DNA of 64,000 nucleotides from Cervus elaphus (taxonomy: Eukaryota; Chordata; Mammalia; Artiodactyla; Cervidae). The position numbers and the translations under genes were made by a program. This document shows positions 58,812-64,000 of the stretch, in pieces. Position 1 is the stretch's first letter. Every line of letters starts with the position of its first letter. The stretch is taken from positions 27,437,501 through 27,501,500 of the forward strand of contig NC_057826.1 of assembly GCF_910594005.1 (NCBI RefSeq), given 5' to 3'. The notes under the pieces are model-generated. The model ran no database searches, was not told the DNA's origin, and saw only the letters and a program-made list of their open reading frames with translations.

Positions 58812-59535
58812 ATGAAGGTGAAAGAGGACAGTGAAAAAGCTGGCTTTAAATTCAACATTCAAAAAATGAAGACCATGGCATCTGGTCCCATAACTTCATG
58901 CAAATAGATGGGGAAACAATGGAAACAGTGACAGATTTTCTTATTTTTGGCTCCAAAATAACTGCAGATGGTGACTGCAGCCATGAAATTAAGACTCTTG
59001 CTCCTTGGAAGAAAAGTTATGACAAACTTAGACAGCATGTTAAAAGGCAGAGACATTACTTTGCTGACAAAGGTCCATCTAGTCAAAGCTATGTTTTTTC
59101 CAGTAGTCATGTAAGGATGTGAGAGTTGGACCATAAAGAAGGCTGAGCATTAAAGAATTGATGCTTTTGAATTGTGGTGTTGGAGAAGACTCTTGAGAGT
59201 CCCTTGGACTGCAAAGAGATCGAACCAGTCAATCCTAAAGGAATCATTCTTGAATATTCATTGGAAAGACTGGTGTTGAAGCTGGAGCTCCAAATCTTTG
59301 GCTACCTGACACAAAGAACTGACTCATTAGAAAAGACCCTGATGCTGGGAAAGATTGATGGCAGGAGGAGAATGGGACAACAGAGGATGGGATGGTTGGA
59401 TGGCATCACTGACTCAATGGACGTGAGTTTGAGCAAGCTCCAGGAGATGGTGAAGGACAGGGAAGCTTGACGTGCTGCAGTCCATGGGGTTACAAAGTCA
59501 GACATGACAGGGTGACTGAGCAACAACAATAGCGA
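58812..59535 (+). mobile_element. BovB 3' fragment (about 725 bp)
   Basis: Begins just past the YADD region (GTGAAAGAGGACAGTGAAAA) and runs to the tail CACTGAGCAACAACA. Plus-strand frames show TDFLIFGSKITADGDCSHEI and KLQEMVKDREA. One deletion near 58998-59003 shifts the frame. Confidence 0.92.
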
Positions 59536-60493
59536 CTAAACAGCTGCAACAAAGAATCTTTACTTTAAATTCATGCTCTTGTTGTGATACCATGATGGTT
59601 GTGACGGATGATGAGTAGTGAAATTAACTTGCAATGTACACATAATCCAAGAATTTTACATAATGATATAACATTTAAAGACTATTCTTAAGGACTGAAT
59701 GGTACTTCAATTACTTTATTGTCACTTAAGACTGAAACTCCAATCAGCTTATCAAATGAAAATGACTAGATGAAAAAACCCATAAGTTTATCTTAATGAC
59801 CTAGTGTTGTTAAAAATATTTTTATTTGTATCTTGATATTTTGTATTCCCTTAGGAAGAGATAAAATCAAAATTATTGAAACTGAATAGTCATCAGGATC
59901 ACATTTATAGCCCATTAATATTAAGCAGCCAAAAAGCCCTCTTTCACCTGTTATACTGAATGCATTTTGTGCTGAGTGATAGATATAATGAGTTATCCTT
60001 TATTTCAGCCCTTTATAGGGGCAAAGAAGTTAACTGTATAATGGAAAAACTCTTCAGAGCAAAAGGTCATGTTTTTCACTCAAAGGTCATACCATTTAGT
60101 GTAATTGATTTAAAATATCAGGCAATGGACAGAGAAGGGGAATAACTGAGAAAAGCAGAGAGAAGTCTTCACATATAGGGAAGCTAGATCATCAGCATTT
60201 GAGTCCTTGTTTTAGGTGGGCAGAAAGGACAAATACAAGATGGTTAAGATACCCTAGGTCATGTTATTTGGTGTTTAAAATTCCATGATGTAGCTATTCA
60301 AATTCTGTGGTCCCTTCATCCCAAGGTGAAAACTGGATTCCTGAAAAAATTTGTGGGAGACTTAGACTTTGTGGTTAAGAAACTTAAGACCTTATTTAAT
60401 AAGCATGATTAAAATAAGCCAAATTAATTGTAACAGTTTTAAAATACAGCATCCAATTCATTGAGAGGTGGGGGTGTGTATTTCCCCCCTCTC
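59536..60493. other. Unassigned sequence
   Basis: No repeat or gene recognised. Confidence 0.4.
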
Positions 60494-60548
60494 CTTGAAT
60501 TTGGGAGAACTTGTGACTACTACTACTTGAATTTGGGAGAACTTGTGA
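60494..60548 (+). repeat. 23-bp direct duplication
   Basis: CTTGAATTTGGGAGAACTTG plus TGA occurs identically at 60494-60516 and 60526-60548, just before a SINE. No poly-A separates the copies. Confidence 0.9.
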
Positions 60549-60559
60549 GTAATACTTGA

Positions 60560-60770
60560 GACTTCCCTGGTGGCTTAGAGGGTAAAGTACCTGCCCGCAA
60601 TGTGGGAGACCTGGGTTCGATTCCTGGGTTGGGAAGATCCCCTGGAGAAGGCAATGGCACCCCACTCCAGTACCCTTGCCTGGAAAATCGCATGAACGGA
60701 GGAGCCTGGTAGGCTACAGTCCATGGGGTCGCAAAGAGTAGGACACGACTGAGCGACTTCACTCACTCTC
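60560..60770 (+). mobile_element. Bov-tA SINE, well preserved
   Basis: Plus-strand SINE (GACTTCCCTGGTGGCTTAGA) with B box GGTTCGATTCC at 60614-60624, body GGCAATGGCACCCCACTCCA and tail CGACTGAGCGACTTCACTCA. Low divergence suggests it is among the younger copies here. Confidence 0.94.
60571..60624 (+). promoter_or_regulatory. Internal pol III promoter of SINE
   Basis: A-box-like TGGCTTAGAGGG at 60571-60582 and B box GGTTCGATTCC at 60614-60624. Function is inferred from the tRNA-like layout. Confidence 0.6.
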
Positions 60771-60859
60771 TGTGACTTGTACTAGAGAAATGATGGTGAG
60801 TGACTTTTTAATCTATGTCACAAAAAGAACTGAGGCTATTGTTTTTCTCCCTGGAGCAC

Positions 60860-61175
60860 TTGTACGAGAACCCTGAGGGTGCCATGCTGTGGGAAGTCCA
60901 CAGAGCATGTGCAAAGTCTCGGGGACAAGCTCCGAGACTGAGTGAGCATGGCCCTGCAGGCGCTAGGCGCTCCAGCCTCCTTCTCTTCCAGCTCCAGCCA
61001 CTATCCAAGCGCAGCCTCATGAAAGACACCAAGATAGAACCTGCTGTCATGCTCTTTGGGAATTTCTGACCTGTGGAAATTGTGAGACATAGTGTAATGA
61101 TCACTGTATTAAGCCATTAAGCTTTGAGCTCATTTTCTGTGGGACAACAGAGAATCAGAATATAATTTGGCATCT
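60860..61175 (+). mobile_element. MLT1-like MaLR LTR
   Basis: ATGCTGTGGGAAGTCCACAG, AGGCGCTAGGCGCTCCAGCC, GGGAATTTCTGACCTGTGGA and TTAAGCCATTAAGCTTTGAG follow the 3' part of MLT1-group LTRs. The left edge is uncertain. Confidence 0.7.
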
Positions 61176-61610
61176 GGAATTTGGCTGTATTTTTAATATG
61201 AACCTAAAACATCTGGTACTGGCTTTGGAGTCCAGTGGTGAGCATGAGTTGAGTGGACTTGAGGAGACTGTAAAAAGAAGCTAGGCGCACCTCAAGGAGC
61301 TTGTTAGTGAAGGCCTAAAGGAAATTGAGAAAAGCATTATTCAAAGCTGGAGGAAAGGAGATTCATTCCATGCAGTGGCATAATGTTTAGCAAAGCTCTT
61401 AATCATGGAATTATTAAGAAGAGAAAATGTACCTCATGAACTGATAGATCTGGTGAAGATTTGGGGGCAGGATATTGGAAGTGTGAGCTCTTTCAGCCAT
61501 GTATGGTAAGTTATATTTGAAAACAGATGAAGCACAAAAAGGAAGTACTCATTTTCAAGCATAACTTGGAAGAAATGTAAAGGATTCAGGGCTTTCTGGG
61601 TATTAAGGTA
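61176..61610 (+). mobile_element. MaLR internal sequence
   Basis: Directly after the LTR, CTGGTACTGGCTTTGGAGTC, GACTGTAAAAAGAAGCTAGG, TTCAAAGCTGGAGGAAAGGA and CATAATGTTTAGCAAAGCTC recall the non-coding internal region of MaLR elements. The order LTR then internal is that of a 5' LTR with the start of its body. No retroviral protein is encoded. Confidence 0.55.
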
Positions 61611-61742
61611 AAATCATTTTTCAGTCCCAGTTTCTGTAGATGGCAAAAATAAAATAATACAATGTTTAAATTAAGAAATAACTTCAGGGCAAAGACTAAA
61701 TCCAAAGTGAGCCTATTAGATTCCTTGTTAAAGAAAAGAAAG

Positions 61743-61947
61743 AGTTAGTTGCTCAGTCGTGTCCAACTCTTTGCAACCACATGGACTGTAGCCCACAAGG
61801 CTACTCTGACCATGGAATTCTCCACGCAAGAATACTGGAGTGGATTTCCATTTCCTTCTTCAGGGGATCTTCCCAACCTAGGGACTGAACTCGGGTCTCC
61901 TGCATTACAGGCAGTTTCTTTACCATCTGAACCTCCAGGGAAGCCCT
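61743..61947 (-). mobile_element. Bov-tA SINE
   Basis: Minus-strand SINE (GTTGCTCAGTCGTGTCCAAC, B-box complement altered to GGACTGAACTCGGG, head TCTGAACCTCCAGGGAAGCC). Confidence 0.93.
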
Positions 61948-61994
61948 GAAGCCTCAGAAAAATTTAACTGTGTCACATAAATCCTTTCCTTCCT

Positions 61995-62174
61995 TGGGCA
62001 TGCTCAGTCCTGTTTGACTCTGCAACTTCTTGGACTGTAGTCCACCAGTCTCCTCTGTCCATGGGATTTCCCAGGCAAGAATTCTGGAGTGGGTTGCCAT
62101 TTCCTATTCCAGGGGATCTTCCTGACCCTGGTCTCCTGCACTGGCAGGCAGATTCTTTACCACTGAACCACCAG
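61995..62174 (-). mobile_element. Bov-tA SINE, partly deleted
   Basis: A second minus-strand SINE only about 48 bp from the last. The B-box part is deleted (CTTCCTGACCCTGGTCTCCT). Head end CACTGAACCACCAGG. Confidence 0.92.
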
Positions 62175-63010
62175 GTAAATACAAACAGAAACAAGACTTC
62201 TAAAGATTTTAAGGGCATCCCTGGAAGACCCTCCTCACTGGTAGACAAAATAGGTCCCCAAGAATCTTAGGAGTATTTTCTCATAGATGCTTCATAAGGG
62301 AAATCAAGGTAGAAAAGGGCTTATTGTGAGAAGATTGGTGGGTTTGATCTCTATCTGAAATAATCAGTTCTACATTGCTACACAGAAAGCCCATAACATT
62401 TTCAAAGTAAGTGTGTGAGTGTGGATAGAATAGGACAAAGGAAACACAAAATACAAAACAGCGTTTGGATCTTTGAGTCTCTGCAGGCAAGAGACAGTCT
62501 GAGAAAATGACTCAGTTGCATACACAGCCTCCTTTTTATGGGAAAGGAAGGATAACTCACATGGCAGAACAATGATCCAACAAGATGGAACCAAGAACTC
62601 TGGAAGATCAGCACCAGGTTGCAGTACTGGCTTCTAATCAAGGAACTGGAAATGTGTGACTGACTACCTTTAAATTGCTGTATGTCACTAACCCATGCGC
62701 TTCCATTTCCACCTTCCCTCTCCTTTAGAGTAGCAGTGTCTGTGCATTTATCCTATGCCTAAACTGCCACTATATATTTCAAGTGTATAGGAGGAAAATA
62801 GCTTTTCATTTTAATTCACACATATTAAAATTGAGAGGAGCCATACCTGAAGAAATACATCTAAGGAAACTAACCCAGGGATACTTGTGACATCTGTAAT
62901 GAAGTGCTGGGCCTGAGACTGATGTAATGAGATCAAACTTGCAGAGACTATCAGGAAAGTGTGACTGTATTTTGAGTGTGGGAATAATGCATATAATTTG
63001 AGGCCAAAGT
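62175..63010. other. Unassigned sequence
   Basis: No repeat or gene recognised. Confidence 0.4.
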
Positions 63011-63014
63011 GAAG

Positions 63015-63490
63015 AATGTGGAGATTTAAAAACATGACACCATATTGTTTGGCACTCCTCCTACTGAGAAGTGGAGTCCATACCCTTTGTTTTAAATGTT
63101 TAAATGTTTTAAATAGTGGAAGCAGTATGATTAGGGTGGAAGTAATATTATGTGACTAACAAGGCTGGGTAATAAAAGGCTTCTGATTGTTCATCAGTTC
63201 TTTTATATGGAGCCCTGAGCTGCCACATAAGCAGTTCAACTGTCCTAAGCTCACCAGAGCTGGAAGAAAGCCAAATTAATTTAAAAAGCAGACAAAATGG
63301 AGAAGATCTGGAACTGTATTATGAGAGAGAGAAAGAGAGATCCCAAGCTTGCCAGCCCTTAGATGTTCCTACTCTCCACTGTTGTAGATCCAATAGTTTG
63401 ATGGCTATGTCACGAGAGACCCCTGAATCAAGTCTACTCAGTCCAATCTCTTCCAAAGTTCTAACCACAGAGATGATGATAGATGATAAT
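63015..63490 (+). mobile_element. MLT1-like MaLR LTR
   Basis: TTTGGCACTCCTCCTACTGA, GAAGTGGAGTCCATACCCTT, ATGGAGCCCTGAGCTGCCAC, ACATAAGCAGTTCAACTGTC and CCTAAGCTCACCAGAGCTGG match the MLT1 group in order. The 3' part fades after about 63280. Confidence 0.7.
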
Positions 63491-63545
63491 AACATGATTG
63501 GTGATGCTTTAAAACACTAAGTCTTGGGATGATTTGCTACATGGC

Positions 63546-64000
63546 AATATGGCAGAAAGTGAAGAAGAACTAAAGAATCTCTTGATGAAAGTGAAAGAGG
63601 AGAGTGAAAGAGTTGGCTTAAAACTCAACATTCAAAAAACTAAAATCATGGCATCTGGTCCCATCACTTCATGGCAAATAGATGGGGAAACAATGGAAAC
63701 AGTGACAGATTTTCTTTTCTTGGGCTCCAAAATAACTGCAGATGGTGACTGCAGCCATGAAATTTAAAGACGATTGCTCCTTGGAAGAAAAACTATGACA
63801 AACTGAGCATATTAAAAAGCAGAGACACCACTTTGCCAACAAAGGTCTGTCTAGTCAAAGTTTTGGTTTTTCCAGTAGTCATGTACAGATATGAGAGTTG
63901 GACTATAAAGAAATCTGAGTGCCGAAGAATTGATGCTTTTGAACTGTGGTGTTGGAGAAGACTCTTGAGAGTCCCTTGGACTGCAAGGAGATCAAAACTG
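63546..64000 (+). mobile_element. BovB 3' fragment running off the window
   Basis: Starts at AATATGGCAGAAAGTGAAGA, just past the YADD region, and is open for over 70 codons (KIMASGPITSWQIDGETMET, GSKITADGDCSHEI). It continues past the right edge. A one-base insertion near 63764 and a deletion near 63803 break the frame. Confidence 0.93.

Noticed and set aside
60815..61069. 84-codon plus-strand frame
   Set aside because: It lies within a MaLR LTR and has no counterpart domain.
8396..62174. Scattered near-identical segments of about 200 bp as a CRISPR or regulatory array
   Set aside because: They are dispersed SINE copies on both strands with their own target duplications, in a mammalian genome.

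Overview
This window looks like nuclear DNA from a ruminant, most likely a bovid. The evidence is dense BovB (RTE-clade) LINEs, Bov-tA/Bov-A2 SINEs (tRNA-Glu-like head joined to a BovB-derived tail) and ruminant-type L1 copies with long 5' UTRs. These sit over an older mammalian layer of L1M, L2, MIR, MER5A, MLT1/MLT2 LTRs and a Tigger-like element. The base composition is AT-rich. I find no host protein-coding exon, rRNA, tRNA gene, CRISPR or prokaryotic signal. All open frames with recognisable similarity belong to decayed transposons. All family names come from recall of consensus sequences, because no search could be run.

Layout: 0.4-5.2 kb holds two adjoining minus-strand BovB copies. 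7.6-20.9 kb is a nested stack. An old L1M is split by a 2.7 kb BovB (8261-10990, flanked by a near-perfect 10-bp duplication), then by a short L1 tail (11094-11262), then by a 6.5 kb ruminant L1 (12200-18690) that keeps its 5' end but lacks its 3' end. 21-26 kb is mostly unassigned, with one strong G-quadruplex motif. 26.8-29.5 kb is a plus-strand BovB cut by a 552-bp solo LTR. 29.5-33.8 kb carries L2, a repeat-poor block, MIR, antisense L1M and a dimeric Bov-A2.

35-40 kb has three BovB segments. 41-51 kb is mainly old L1, plus a Tigger-like element split by a SINE and a second 5'-complete, 3'-lacking L1 (minus strand, 46935-48820). 51-64 kb alternates repeat-poor DNA with BovB tails, SINEs and MaLR LTRs; one LTR appears to be joined to internal MaLR sequence.

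Nothing here works together as a pathway. The functional relation is parasitic: BovB enzymes (now dead in these copies) are the presumed source of mobility for the Bov-tA SINEs. The points most worth a second look are a 5' UTR module shared between BovB and L1, a roughly 500-bp tandem duplication in an L1 5' UTR, 3'-truncated L1s, two tail-only insertions, clustered BovB 5' ends and the G4 motif.
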